Source: Candida dubliniensis CD36
Lineage: Eukaryota > Ascomycota > Pichiomycetes > Serinales > Debaryomycetaceae
DNA: 64,000 nucleotides
Reading direction: 5' to 3'
NCBI RefSeq assembly: GCF_000026945.1
Contig: NC_012866.1
Location: forward strand, 1 to 64,000
Program-made: the position numbers and the translations under genes
In this document: one piece after another, positions 52,736 to 61,853 of the stretch
Layout of the letters: every line of letters begins with the position of its first letter
How positions within the stretch are numbered: the first letter of the stretch is position 1
Notes under the pieces: model-generated
What the model was told of the DNA's origin: nothing
What the model saw: only the letters and a program-made list of their open reading frames with translations
The model's database searches: none

Positions 52736-52743
52736 TGAGCAAA
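52736..52743 (-). promoter_or_regulatory. Mac1 copper-response element 1, FRE7-like promoter
   Basis: TGAGCAAA, the reverse complement of the Mac1 consensus TTTGCTCA, lies 137 nt upstream of the reductase ATG. It is paired with an inverted perfect site 36 bp further upstream. Two sites are what S. cerevisiae Mac1 needs for strong activation. Confidence 0.75.
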
Positions 52744-52779
52744 TTATTTGGTAAGTATTTCTATTTCGGGTTCCAATAA

Positions 52780-52787
52780 TTTGCTCA
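52780..52787 (+). promoter_or_regulatory. Mac1 copper-response element 2, FRE7-like promoter
   Basis: TTTGCTCA, a perfect Mac1 consensus, lies about 180 nt upstream of the reductase ATG and is inverted with respect to the site at 52736-52743. Confidence 0.75.
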
Positions 52788-53319
52788 TTATGCCGACACA
52801 AAATCTCTTTCCCTTTTCATTTTGTGTTCAGCCCATTTTTCATTACAAATTGATTTATAATCACCGGTAATTACGGGTGTCGTAGAGATGGGCCAAACAA
52901 TATCTGGACAGAAGCGATGTCCAGAATATTACCTAGCTACAAGGGTATTACAACACAGAAAAATAGAATCTCATCCTTATTAAAAAGTTAGTAGAATATG
53001 TCGCTGAATCAAAAGACTACCTTAGCAAGTAGCATATAAAATCTCATGTCTCTATTAGTGCTTGTTGTAATACATTATTATAACAGGGTATGTGATGTTT
53101 ATACTTTCAACAAAAATGGTGAAAAAATTAAGAACGTGCTAGCAACATATTTTGTTATTCTCATCTAACCTCCTCAATCTCAAAACTTGATTATTGATGT
53201 CGGTTTTAATACCAACACCAACCTTCTGTCAAAAACTTCACCCTAAAAATTTTGTTTTCTCCTGCTGAGTCTGCTTTATTGGTAAGATTGCATCTATTTA
53301 TAATTCTTAGTATTCTTTC

Positions 53320-56169
53320 CTATACACCTCTATTAAACTTTAAAGAATTATCATCTATATACTCAATTAAATTGCTGTTCCCCAAGTATACAATCTCCAT
53401 CCGACTACCAAGATTAAGAATCACTGATTTGTGTCCATATCTTACCACTTGCCATAACGTGCCAATCTTGTTATACGGATAGTACTCAGCCTTACCACTT
53501 CCCAAACTCACCACCATAAGCTGATACTCTTTCTGTTTCTTAATCTTCCTATTCCGTAAAGACTGTAATCCCAGTGTACCCTTAGCCACAACCTCTTCTG
53601 TCTTGTTAACCACCACCCCTATCATCAGATTCACTGCTGTCACTTCATACCCAACAACATTATTATACCAATTAACGTTTTCATCAGCGCCACCAAACCC
53701 AACACAACGTATTTCTCTCGGATCTCTTTCCACTCTTAGGCATATCGCCTTCTTGTCAACCTTAAATGTGTGCACAACAACTACTTGACTCCCTTCATTC
53801 TCATACATCACACTAAATGACGATAGAGCTGCACTCCCACAAAACCGACAATGCGACGGTTCCGGAAACGACACTTTTAGTGTGTTCGGTTTCATATTGC
53901 CTATTGCAAACAGTTTCATAATAACCCCCGTGTTCACATCAATAAGCTGACACTCCAACCCTTCAACTCTAATGAAAAACCCAACAAACTCAACTGCATA
54001 TATACCTGGTGGATTCAAACTCAGTGGCTTCGACTCTATCTTTAGCTGCCGAAACTTCATATTGTTGTTGATAATATTTACCACAATAATGTCCATTTTC
54101 GTAGTTTGCACAACTATTCGGTCCAGCACTCTTGGGGTCCTAATCTTAATTGCACTAGTTAGTGGCTCTTTCACATCATAACTCTCAATCTTCCCGTCGC
54201 TACACGATACAACAAGTATCTCCCCATTATCCAAAACCATCACAAACTCTTCTCTGCTAATATTCTCTTTCCTCTCACGTTGTTTCTGTCCAAAGGACTT
54301 CATTTGAATTGGCGGTGGGAAGTTGGCGTTGATCAGAGAGTTTACTGAAGACATTGATGCATCACTGCCTCTTCTCTTTCTAATCATCTTCCGTGCTAAA
54401 AATCCCGGCACTGTTCTCCTCCGAAAAAAAGATTCCAATACCTTCGGTTTGCGCGGGGTGTGAATCAACTGCGTCCACTTCACTCTCATCTCTTTCTTAT
54501 CAAATCCTTTAATTACCCCACCTTTAAAATTGACTAGCACGATAAAACTCCCATCATCATTAAGGCCTAAATGATTGACTGGCCATAAATCACAATCGAT
54601 GTTTATTGGCTCTGGATCACGCCCTTGCGGTGTCCAAAATAATACCCTATGATCCAAAGATGTAGTGACAATACTTGAAGTCTTGGTGTTGGTCGATATC
54701 CTTAATATGTCCGACTTAGTGTTCAACACAATACTATTATAACTCTTGGTAGTATCAGTAAACTCAACTGGTTCAGGGGTACCCATTGGTGGTACCACTA
54801 GAGCAACAATTGCAACAATAAACACCACCAACAACATATACTCGAGGTAATAGATATACGTGTTTGAATGTGAAACTGTGATTGCCGTCACTTGCTCTGG
54901 CATAACAATCGTCCAATGACTGAGCATCACAAGCATCAACAAAACCCCCAACGGAATATGCAAAATGTCAGTGCCATAATTTTTCACCCTAAGTAGTCTC
55001 GTGCCTAGCCTGTACCTCCATGACTCAGCCTTTGTTCGTTTCAACCACGACGATATCACGTTCGCACCCTCATCCAAATTCAACGACTCCTTCTTCAGAT
55101 CAATAATCACAACTCCAACAAAAAAAGTCAATTCCATACAAACTTCAATGATCAACGCAACAACTACTACCATAAACATTTTCATCAACTGATACTCCAA
55201 AAAATGCTGAAGCTCACCCTTAAATGCAGCAAACACCAACATCAAACAACATCCTAGCACCACCGCCAAAATTGCTAAATTCTTCAAAAGTATTTTGAAC
55301 AACAACGGTAGACCATGCCACCCACTATAATAATTCACCATCTTGTTCCGTTCCAGTATATCAGTCGTCGTAAACATATTCCTTGAACAAAGAACAACAA
55401 CCATCAAAAAATATGACGCCTTGGTAAACATCGTCAGCGGTTCAAATACAAGATTCCACATTTTGGCACCTTCCATTTTGGTAATCAAACTCGCTGATGC
55501 AAAGCAGCACAAAAACACGCTCATTAACCATCGCCACAACACTCTTAGATTAGACCTAACTCTATGACTATTGGCAAGTGCTAAATAGATGTGCAACAAA
55601 TACCCGCAAATCCCCACGAGGATCCCCACATTGCTAATCCAGAAATAATATTTTGCTTTCGACAACCCTGCTTGTATCGAATAATACTTTAGGAAATGCT
55701 TCGCCTGATGAGTCATGGATGCTTCCCCATCATGTATCACATAAACCTTTAGTATCCTTGCTGAATGAATAAAATGATTTGAATATGTCAAATTATCAAG
55801 AAACAAATGAGCCAAAGGTATGTTCATCTCATTAAAGTATCTTATCAATGATCTCCTCAGTCCAAATTCAGTAGCAGGGGCAATGACACAACTAAACTCT
55901 TTCCTAATCTCTTCCACCTTCTTCAAATACTCCACATCCAAAACATTTTCGGCCTGTAACGTAATCTGGGTAACATACTTCCCTGTGCATATATCTGGTG
56001 CTTGACTAACTTTCTGAACTCCATATAAAAACAATGAATTAAATTGTTTAACCGTAAAATCGTACAAAATATTATACGATAGCGTAAACACTATTAGCAA
56101 TGGCAATTGTATAAACAACAACGGATGCCTGAGTATTGTCCTTATATACTCTTGAACCAACCGTTTCAT
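53320..56169 (-). CDS. SCAP-like protein: sterol-sensing membrane domain plus WD repeats
   Basis: This 949-residue protein has the architecture of SCAP/Scp1, the escort of the sterol-regulated transcription factor SREBP. TM1 is at 16-36, followed by a ~135-residue lumenal loop. A cluster of five hydrophobic segments lies at about 174-198, 212-230, 238-262, 292-316 and 330-357, in the sterol-sensing-domain position. TM7 is at about 405-424 and TM8 at 439-461, followed by a cytosolic region with WD-type blades from about 470, such as SSIVTTSLDHRVLFW and SFIVLVNFKGGVIKGFD. Individual sequence similarity is weak to my eye, so the call rests on topology and repeat order. S. cerevisiae has no SCAP and CTG yeasts control sterols mainly with Upc2, so the partner here is uncertain. 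A Dispatched/Patched-like SSD protein is the main alternative, but those lack WD repeats. Confidence 0.65.
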   Translation of the reverse strand: MKRLVQEYIRTILRHPLLFIQLPLLIVFTLSYNILYDFTVKQFNSLFLYGVQKVSQAPDICTGKYVTQITLQAENVLDVEYLKKVEEIRKEFSCVIAPATEFGLRRSLIRYFNEMNIPLAHLFLDNLTYSNHFIHSARILKVYVIHDGEASMTHQAKHFLKYYSIQAGLSKAKYYFWISNVGILVGICGYLLHIYLALANSHRVRSNLRVLWRWLMSVFLCCFASASLITKMEGAKMWNLVFEPLTMFTKASYFLMVVVLCSRNMFTTTDILERNKMVNYYSGWHGLPLLFKILLKNLAILAVVLGCCLMLVFAAFKGELQHFLEYQLMKMFMVVVVALIIEVCMELTFFVGVVIIDLKKESLNLDEGANVISSWLKRTKAESWRYRLGTRLLRVKNYGTDILHIPLGVLLMLVMLSHWTIVMPEQVTAITVSHSNTYIYYLEYMLLVVFIVAIVALVVPPMGTPEPVEFTDTTKSYNSIVLNTKSDILRISTNTKTSSIVTTSLDHRVLFWTPQGRDPEPINIDCDLWPVNHLGLNDDGSFIVLVNFKGGVIKGFDKKEMRVKWTQLIHTPRKPKVLESFFRRRTVPGFLARKMIRKRRGSDASMSSVNSLINANFPPPIQMKSFGQKQRERKENISREEFVMVLDNGEILVVSCSDGKIESYDVKEPLTSAIKIRTPRVLDRIVVQTTKMDIIVVNIINNNMKFRQLKIESKPLSLNPPGIYAVEFVGFFIRVEGLECQLIDVNTGVIMKLFAIGNMKPNTLKVSFPEPSHCRFCGSAALSSFSVMYENEGSQVVVVHTFKVDKKAICLRVERDPREIRCVGFGGADENVNWYNNVVGYEVTAVNLMIGVVVNKTEEVVAKGTLGLQSLRNRKIKKQKEYQLMVVSLGSGKAEYYPYNKIGTLWQVVRYGHKSVILNLGSRMEIVYLGNSNLIEYIDDNSLKFNRGV

Positions 56170-56206
56170 AGTTGGTATAAAAATGCAGAGTGGGTTCTAC
56201 GATTTA

Positions 56207-56265
56207 TTTTTTTTTTTTTTTCTTGACTAAAATTTTTATTATTTTTTTTTTTTTTTTTTTTTTTT
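56207..56265. promoter_or_regulatory. Poly(T) tracts upstream of the SCAP-like gene
   Basis: Runs of 15 T (56207-56221) and 24 T (56242-56265) on the + strand are A tracts on the sense strand of the SCAP-like gene. The nearer one ends 38 nt before its ATG. They also border the 3' end of RVS161. Confidence 0.55.
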
Positions 56266-56323
56266 GGGAGTAGGCGCACTCTTCAATTTAATTCGATAAC
56301 TCTCTCTTCCTACACAAAAACCT

Positions 56324-57118
56324 TTATTTCCCTAAAGATGTTATACTCAAACCTTGCATTTGTGCCAACATATCATCAATCTTCCCATCCAACAACCCAT
56401 TGGCATATTCATCTCTAGATGCTGGGTCCAAGTATTGTTGGATTTGTGCCAATCTCGAGTAACCCTCTGTACAAAACCTCAATTGAATCTTTACCAATGC
56501 CTCAAATGAAGGATCATAGAAGGGCACTCTTAATGCAATCAACTGTGGCAACTCTGCCTTTAATTGATCATTCAATTCATCATATATCTCTTTCGCCATT
56601 GACAATTCCTTTTCGGCCCGTGGCAACTTGGCAGCGTCTTTGGCAGGTTTATCAACCAATCTTCTTACTTTCGATTTACATTGCTCATAGTCAATTTTCT
56701 TATGGGCTCTCTTCTTTATTGCCTCATCAATTTCAGTAAAGTAGTTTGAAAATTTACCAATCGGATCCAAGACAGTCTCCCTGTAGGGCCCATCTATTTG
56801 TTTCACTGTTTCTTCATCAAACTCTTTCACACTCTGCAAGTAGTAAGTCCCGACATTTGAGTAAAGCGATTGTCCTTGCTTCGACTCTTCATACAAATTA
56901 TAAATAATCTCAGCAATTGTAACTTGTGAATTCGTGATTGCTCTAATGTTGTCCAAATACCCCTTGGCGGCTTTTTGTAAATTCGTACCAGCTGTTTTTA
57001 ACGTCTTGTATCTTCTTTCCTCCACGTCAAAGTCTTTATCCATAGTCTTGTCAACATCCTTGACAGTGACTGCTGCACCAGCACGATTGATTGCTTTCTT
57101 AAACCCTCCCCAAGACAT
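56324..57118 (-). CDS. RVS161: BAR-domain amphiphysin Rvs161
   Basis: Rvs161 forms an obligate heterodimer with Rvs167 that bends membrane at endocytic sites and helps vesicle scission. The 264 residues equal the S. cerevisiae length (265). The start MSWGGFKKAINRAG and the block FDVEERRYKTLKTAG are typical, and the whole chain is the N-BAR helical bundle; there is no SH3 domain, which separates it from Rvs167. It is divergent from the short coiled-coil gene at 57246, with about 127 bases between the starts. Confidence 0.96.
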   Translation of the reverse strand: MSWGGFKKAINRAGAAVTVKDVDKTMDKDFDVEERRYKTLKTAGTNLQKAAKGYLDNIRAITNSQVTIAEIIYNLYEESKQGQSLYSNVGTYYLQSVKEFDEETVKQIDGPYRETVLDPIGKFSNYFTEIDEAIKKRAHKKIDYEQCKSKVRRLVDKPAKDAAKLPRAEKELSMAKEIYDELNDQLKAELPQLIALRVPFYDPSFEALVKIQLRFCTEGYSRLAQIQQYLDPASRDEYANGLLDGKIDDMLAQMQGLSITSLGK

Positions 57119-57245
57119 TTATATTTGGTTGATGAAGAAGAAAAAGAAGTGTGCGGGAATTTATCGAAAAAAAATGAATGACGAGAAAAATAAAAAAAAT
57201 AAACCACACCCTCCTTCCTTCCTTCCTTCTTTCTTTCTTCCACAC

Positions 57246-57425
57246 ATGCCAGACCAGCCTGCTACTACAGAACAAGAAAAAGTCCAGGAAATACTCAAAC
57301 TTCAAGAGAAGATCAATTTGATCATTCGTAATATTAGGGACTCAAAAACCATTTGTGACAAATACGAAAGTGATATCCAATACTTTCAAGATTATATTGG
57401 CCAATTGATGAAACAAGACAAATAA
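57246..57425 (+). CDS. Short coiled-coil protein (SCOCO/Slo1-like)
   Basis: A 59-residue protein made almost entirely of one helix with heptad character (VQEILKLQEKINLIIRNI, then YFQDYIGQLMKQDK). Size and the ending resemble yeast Slo1 and human SCOCO, which bind Arl-family GTPases at the Golgi. The frame runs far upstream through low-complexity sequence; the ATG at 57246 is chosen because the helix starts there. Its stop TAA overlaps the ATG of the next gene (TAATG), an arrangement unusual in yeast nuclear genes. Confidence 0.55.
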   Translation: MPDQPATTEQEKVQEILKLQEKINLIIRNIRDSKTICDKYESDIQYFQDYIGQLMKQDK

Positions 57426-57964
57426 TGGAAGGTATTCCAAAAAAGCACGGTGTTGATTCAGCTCCACTTGCCAGAATTGATTCCAATGTCTACGAGAACT
57501 TTCCAAACCTAATTCAACATTCTCATAGCATTGTTAGATTAGCCGCCAGCAGAGAATTCAGCACCTCAAGTAACGACGAGTTTTATGAAGCGTCGCCAGT
57601 ATTAAAGGAGGAGGAAGATGTATACTTCCCTACTTTGTTAGACGAAACAAATTACCCTTTTGTGGCTGTCGCCATCCAACCACATATGAGAGAGCCGTTA
57701 GTTGATTGCGCATTGAACTTACAAGAAATTGTCACTACAAAAGTACACGCTTTCCCATTTGGAAACGATACAACAACCACCGACGAATTGGCACTAACCA
57801 GAATCTTCGAATTTGAAATGGGCGATAACCAACAAAAACCTTCGTGGTGGTCGCCGCAAAATCCGTGGTCAGAATATATTAATCACACACCAAATGTTCC
57901 TGCTGAATTTACACAGGAAGACGTATATTTAGATCAAGTATTTAGGGATATATATCTTTCCTAA
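57425..57964 (+). CDS. Hypothetical protein, 179 residues
   Basis: I do not recognise this protein. It is acidic and mostly polar, with a compact-looking N-terminal part (VDSAPLARIDSNVYENFPNL), a middle block (PFVAVAIQPHMREPLVDCAL) and a Trp-rich piece near residue 140 (PSWWSPQNPWSEY). No membrane segment or signal peptide is seen. Codon choice resembles neighbouring genes, so it looks real. The only early ATG overlaps the stop of the upstream short coiled-coil frame by one base, so its promoter would lie inside that gene, or both come from one transcript. Its last 23 bases overlap the 3' end of the convergent ARP10-like gene. Confidence 0.6.
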   Translation: MEGIPKKHGVDSAPLARIDSNVYENFPNLIQHSHSIVRLAASREFSTSSNDEFYEASPVLKEEEDVYFPTLLDETNYPFVAVAIQPHMREPLVDCALNLQEIVTTKVHAFPFGNDTTTTDELALTRIFEFEMGDNQQKPSWWSPQNPWSEYINHTPNVPAEFTQEDVYLDQVFRDIYLS

Positions 57965-58625
57965 TCTCGGGCCAACCAGTAGCCACTTCACGAACATATA
58001 AAGAACACGCTGTCCAGCTCCCAACGGTATCCATGTTGCTAATAATATTTTCCCTTAGTGTTTTGCGTATATCTATGTCGCTTCTTTGTATAATTGTATT
58101 TATATCCACATCTATGCTGTAAACGCCAATCTCTCTCAAATCTATCACTTTATGTATTGTCTTTCGTACGGCATCAACCCATAATCCATCTCTTCTGTTG
58201 CTTCCCAATACCGCTAGCACTGCTCCCGGTATAAACACAACCGACTTGGCCCGATACTCAAACAAGATGGAACATATTGCCCGCTGTAGTTTTTCTGAGA
58301 ACCGGTGATCAACAACAAAGCACCGCTTGGGGTTAACGGGCAATTCCTTAAATGCAGCATAAATAAGTTTCTGTAGTAAGCTAAATGACACGTTCTCTAT
58401 ATCCAACCATGTACCCAAGGATTGGCGATACTCTTCAAATAGCTGCTGGCTTTCCGAATTTAACTGCACTAGTATTGATTGCGCCTGTTCTTTGGTCAAG
58501 GCATGGTCCTCCAAATACGATGACTCTCCTATATAGTCAAAGCAGATAGGCACAACTACTGGACTAACCTCTCCTGCCACCCCCACCCTAATACAATATT
58601 TGTCAATTTCAAGAACAACATCCAT
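57942..58625 (-). CDS. ARP10: Actin-related protein Arp10-like, dynactin pointed-end
   Basis: This 227-residue, shortened actin-fold protein (S. cerevisiae Arp10 has 284) probably caps the Arp1 filament of dynactin and so acts with dynein in nuclear positioning. The alignable region is AICSILFEYRAKSVVFIPGAVLAVLGSN, followed by LWVDAV, resembling the conserved middle of Arp10 and Arp11. An N-terminal VVLEIDKYCIRVGVAGE is the degenerate actin phosphate-1 strand. Key nucleotide-binding glycines are not conserved, as expected for Arp10. A tract of 18 T (58662-58679), A on the sense strand, lies 37 nt before the ATG. Confidence 0.75.
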   Translation of the reverse strand: MDVVLEIDKYCIRVGVAGEVSPVVVPICFDYIGESSYLEDHALTKEQAQSILVQLNSESQQLFEEYRQSLGTWLDIENVSFSLLQKLIYAAFKELPVNPKRCFVVDHRFSEKLQRAICSILFEYRAKSVVFIPGAVLAVLGSNRRDGLWVDAVRKTIHKVIDLREIGVYSIDVDINTIIQRSDIDIRKTLRENIISNMDTVGSWTACSLYVREVATGWPEIRKDIYP

Positions 58626-58700
58626 ATTGTGCTATACAACAACTACAAAAGAAATTATTAATTTTTTTTTTTTTTTTTTGTTTTTGTTTTGCTCTCTCGC

Positions 58701-61046
58701 TTACAACAAATCTAGATCTTCCTCATCAATATCCATAAACTCCTTCTCCTCCACCTCTTCGATTTTTTGAAATTGTTTCTGATACTCTTGCAACTGATCA
58801 ATATTCCATATCGACACCCCTTCCAGGTCTTTTGGGTTGGTTGGTTGAGCCAAACTTCGTAAAAATTTTTTGGCGGTTGCAAGTGCCATATCTGTAGACA
58901 AATTCGTATCCGAATCATTCAACGCCTGTGCTATCCATTTCGGCAACTGGTTCTTCTTTCTTGCAAATCTTCGATCAGCTAAAACCATAATACCATAGTC
59001 GTCTTTCCCTCGCAAAACTCTTCCCAAACACTGCGCTGCATGTCTCATGGCATCGAACGATAAAAAGTCATTCTCTTTGATTTGGAAATGATCTCTCATA
59101 AACTCTAATCTTGCCTTTAATATCCTCGACTCGGTGTATTGAAAAGGTATACCTATCATCAAGACCGTTCTTCCATAGTGGTGATCAAAATCGATCCCTT
59201 CTGAAACTTTACCACGAGCAACCGACAACAACACTGCCCCTCTTCCGTTGGAACACGCCTTTCTGTATGTTTCCAATGCCAATGACGTCTCCTGTGCATC
59301 AGGCGTTTCAACTAAAATCAATTTATGTTTCCACACTTCATCCAAAACCCCCATATTCTGCCACATGGAAATAATAGACTCCATATAAAGATACGAGGGG
59401 AAGAAAACCACCATACCATCAGGCGTAATTTTGGCAAACTCAATTAACAATGACCCATAATTTCGCACCACCGACGGGTCATTACGGATTTCAAACCTTG
59501 AAGATATAGACACTTGGTCAGATCCCTTGGTGACAATCATTGGCAAAAACGATCTGCGTGCCAACGTCATTGCATACGACTCTTGGATGACAGTCTCAAA
59601 TTTCAACATTTTCGGATACATATCTAATGGTGAGATAGTTCCTGAAGTGATAATAACCGACGAAAACCTATCAAACACGGGCTTGATGGCGATCGATGCA
59701 TCTAGACACGTGAAATGTAATATGGGATTCGGAACCGTGCTTCCCTCAGTCTCGTATGGCTCTAATATCAACTGGAACCCACTATCATAAGTCGACACTA
59801 ACGTGGCAAAAGTGGCAATATCTTTCAAAGCATTAAAATCCTCAATCTCAGTCAATTCCAATGTTCTCACCAACAACGATAACCTCTCCGAACAAAATCG
59901 TAATGGTTTCCTCTCAATATATGTCAACTCTTTTAAATGCTGCAAGAAACTTGTGGGAGTCTCACTTATAACATGCAACACCTTCATCCTTGTCTTCAAA
60001 TACTCTATAAACCGTTTCAAAAATGCAATAAAATGCTCACCTTTTCTAATATTCCCAGGAATAGCTTCATCTAATAAATCCTGTGGCAATACCGGATTGG
60101 CCATAAACAATTCTTGGTCTCTAGCGATCTCGGCTTGTCTCAACCCTTCGACCAATTGTTCATATTCATTCTGTAACTTTTCACTGTCCTGCGTCTTCAT
60201 ATCCTCAATGGCCTCTCCCAACTTATTGGCTCCTCGCGACGCTTTCTTTAAAGTTTCATCAGTCAAATCCAACGACAACGACTCAATACAAACGTTATCA
60301 ATATTGTGCGCCTCATCAAATATAACAATACTATCTTTGGACAATTCGCGTGAAACACGTTCAGCAATTTTGGGATCTAGCAAATAATGATACGAGTAGA
60401 TTATAATGTTACAAAAGGGGATCATTCGTCTTACTGTAAAGTATGGACACGTTCCTTCTTCCTTACAATATTTGAGCAACGCATCAAATGAATAAACTCC
60501 CAGTGGCACCAAGTTATGAGGCTCTAAATCGTACAATTTTTCATGATACGAGCACAAACTATTAGTTTCTGGGTCACGAACTTGGTCTTCTTCAGTTATT
60601 ACCCCTTTTTCAATCTTCTCCTTCAATTGTCCATTAGTGATTCTCCTACATTTTTCATCAACTACCACTCCCTTACGTTCTTTGGAAATTGTTGGGTGAA
60701 GACAAAGGTTCTTTCTACTTGTCAAACCTAACCCGCGAAAATCTTCAACCTCTCCCAACTCGTTGGCCCTAAACTCCATCAATTTATGCAATTCAATCAA
60801 TGCCTTTTCAATCTCAGACATGGTACGCGAACAGTAAACGATTTTCCTATGTTCTGGATAATGCATTTGATACGCCACTGTAAGCGAAAGTAACGATACC
60901 GTCTTCCCAGTTCCTGAAGGCATTTCCAATATACAGTTGCCACCTACATCTAGGGTCTTTTTGATATCACACATATACGCATATTGCTCTGGATATATTC
61001 TTGGATACGGGAATAGAACAGGTAGGTCGTCAATATAGAATTTCAT
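58701..61046 (-). CDS. RAD3: TFIIH DNA helicase Rad3 (XPD)
   Basis: Rad3 is the 5'-3' iron-sulphur helicase of TFIIH, needed for nucleotide excision repair and transcription initiation. The 781 residues match S. cerevisiae Rad3 (778). Walker A is PSGTGKT (43-49), motif II is FDEAHNID, and the four Fe-S cysteines are C115, C133, C165 and C200. The C-terminal helicase motifs include SVARGKVSEGIDF and QCLGRVLRGKDDYG. The acidic tail ends EEDLDLL. The first ATG gives the canonical N-terminus MKFYIDDLPVLFPYPRIYPE. A run of 13 T lies 29 nt upstream. Confidence 0.98.
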   Translation of the reverse strand: MKFYIDDLPVLFPYPRIYPEQYAYMCDIKKTLDVGGNCILEMPSGTGKTVSLLSLTVAYQMHYPEHRKIVYCSRTMSEIEKALIELHKLMEFRANELGEVEDFRGLGLTSRKNLCLHPTISKERKGVVVDEKCRRITNGQLKEKIEKGVITEEDQVRDPETNSLCSYHEKLYDLEPHNLVPLGVYSFDALLKYCKEEGTCPYFTVRRMIPFCNIIIYSYHYLLDPKIAERVSRELSKDSIVIFDEAHNIDNVCIESLSLDLTDETLKKASRGANKLGEAIEDMKTQDSEKLQNEYEQLVEGLRQAEIARDQELFMANPVLPQDLLDEAIPGNIRKGEHFIAFLKRFIEYLKTRMKVLHVISETPTSFLQHLKELTYIERKPLRFCSERLSLLVRTLELTEIEDFNALKDIATFATLVSTYDSGFQLILEPYETEGSTVPNPILHFTCLDASIAIKPVFDRFSSVIITSGTISPLDMYPKMLKFETVIQESYAMTLARRSFLPMIVTKGSDQVSISSRFEIRNDPSVVRNYGSLLIEFAKITPDGMVVFFPSYLYMESIISMWQNMGVLDEVWKHKLILVETPDAQETSLALETYRKACSNGRGAVLLSVARGKVSEGIDFDHHYGRTVLMIGIPFQYTESRILKARLEFMRDHFQIKENDFLSFDAMRHAAQCLGRVLRGKDDYGIMVLADRRFARKKNQLPKWIAQALNDSDTNLSTDMALATAKKFLRSLAQPTNPKDLEGVSIWNIDQLQEYQKQFQKIEEVEEKEFMDIDEEDLDLL

Positions 61047-61091
61047 TGATGAAGAGAAACAATCGTAGAAAATATTTTTTTTTTTTTCTGG

Positions 61092-61760
61092 CTATGTAAA
61101 TCTATCTACAATTAATTTCTCCAACTTTGGATAGATTATATCCGAAGTATCACCACTAACAGAATACAACAACCCTTTCTCCTTGTAAAACTCCTTTAAA
61201 GGCTCGATTTCTTCATTATACTGGTCCAACCTTTTTTGAAACACCTTAGCGGTATCGTCTTGACGTTTCGTCAAAGCCTCACCCGTAACGTCATCTTTGA
61301 ATGGCACTTTGGGTGGGTTATAATCTAAATTATACACTCTCCCACTAGCTTCATGAATCCATCTAGCCTCAATTCTTTGTAAAATAACCTTCTGGTCAAC
61401 ATCCAACTCAACCACTAAATTAAAATTGGCTCGATTTTGTATCACACGATCCAATTCCTTTGCTTGGTTGACAGTTCTAGGAAACCCATCTAATAACCAA
61501 CTAGACGTTTGGGTTAACCACTTTTTCTTTTCCAACTCGGCAGTGATAAGGCCAACCATTATTTTGTCGGGAACCAAAGATCCATTTTTGATATATGACT
61601 GTGCTTGCTTGCCAATTGCAGACCCTAGACGTATTTGGTTTCGTAAAATATCCCCAGAAGACAATGATTGTAATTGAGTAAACCTCTTTAGCAATCGTGA
61701 TGTTTGAGTGCCTTTACCTGATCCTGGTGCTCCCAAGAGTAAGATTCTAAGTGGGTTCAT
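61092..61760 (-). CDS. ADK2: Mitochondrial adenylate (GTP:AMP) kinase
   Basis: Adk2 phosphorylates AMP with GTP in the mitochondrial matrix or inner membrane. From the ATG at 61760 it has 222 residues, as the yeast protein (225). The P-loop is LLLGAPGSGKGTQTSRLL. The AMP-binding SSGDILRNQIRLGS, the LLDGFPRT block and a full-length lid (ASGRVYNLDYNPPKVP without zinc cysteines) place it in the long, non-zinc class. An in-frame ATG at 61853 would add 31 basic residues that could act as a longer import signal, but it directly abuts the LEO1 stop. Start uncertain. Confidence 0.93.
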   Translation of the reverse strand: MNPLRILLLGAPGSGKGTQTSRLLKRFTQLQSLSSGDILRNQIRLGSAIGKQAQSYIKNGSLVPDKIMVGLITAELEKKKWLTQTSSWLLDGFPRTVNQAKELDRVIQNRANFNLVVELDVDQKVILQRIEARWIHEASGRVYNLDYNPPKVPFKDDVTGEALTKRQDDTAKVFQKRLDQYNEEIEPLKEFYKEKGLLYSVSGDTSDIIYPKLEKLIVDRFT

Positions 61761-61853
61761 CAAATGGTGTGGGGAGGCATAAATGGTCAACAGAATTATT
61801 TTTGTTCGCAGATTTTTTGTTTTTCTTTTGCTTTTTACAGACTTACTATACAC

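Larger units (their letters stand above)
52600..53319. promoter_or_regulatory. Promoter region of the FRE7-like gene
   Basis: About 720 bases upstream of the reductase start, ending at the 3' end of the SCAP-like gene. It holds the two Mac1 sites at 52736 and 52780. Unlike most promoters in the window it lacks a long sense-strand A tract near the start; an A-rich run on the other strand lies near 52640. No gene was seen. Confidence 0.6.
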
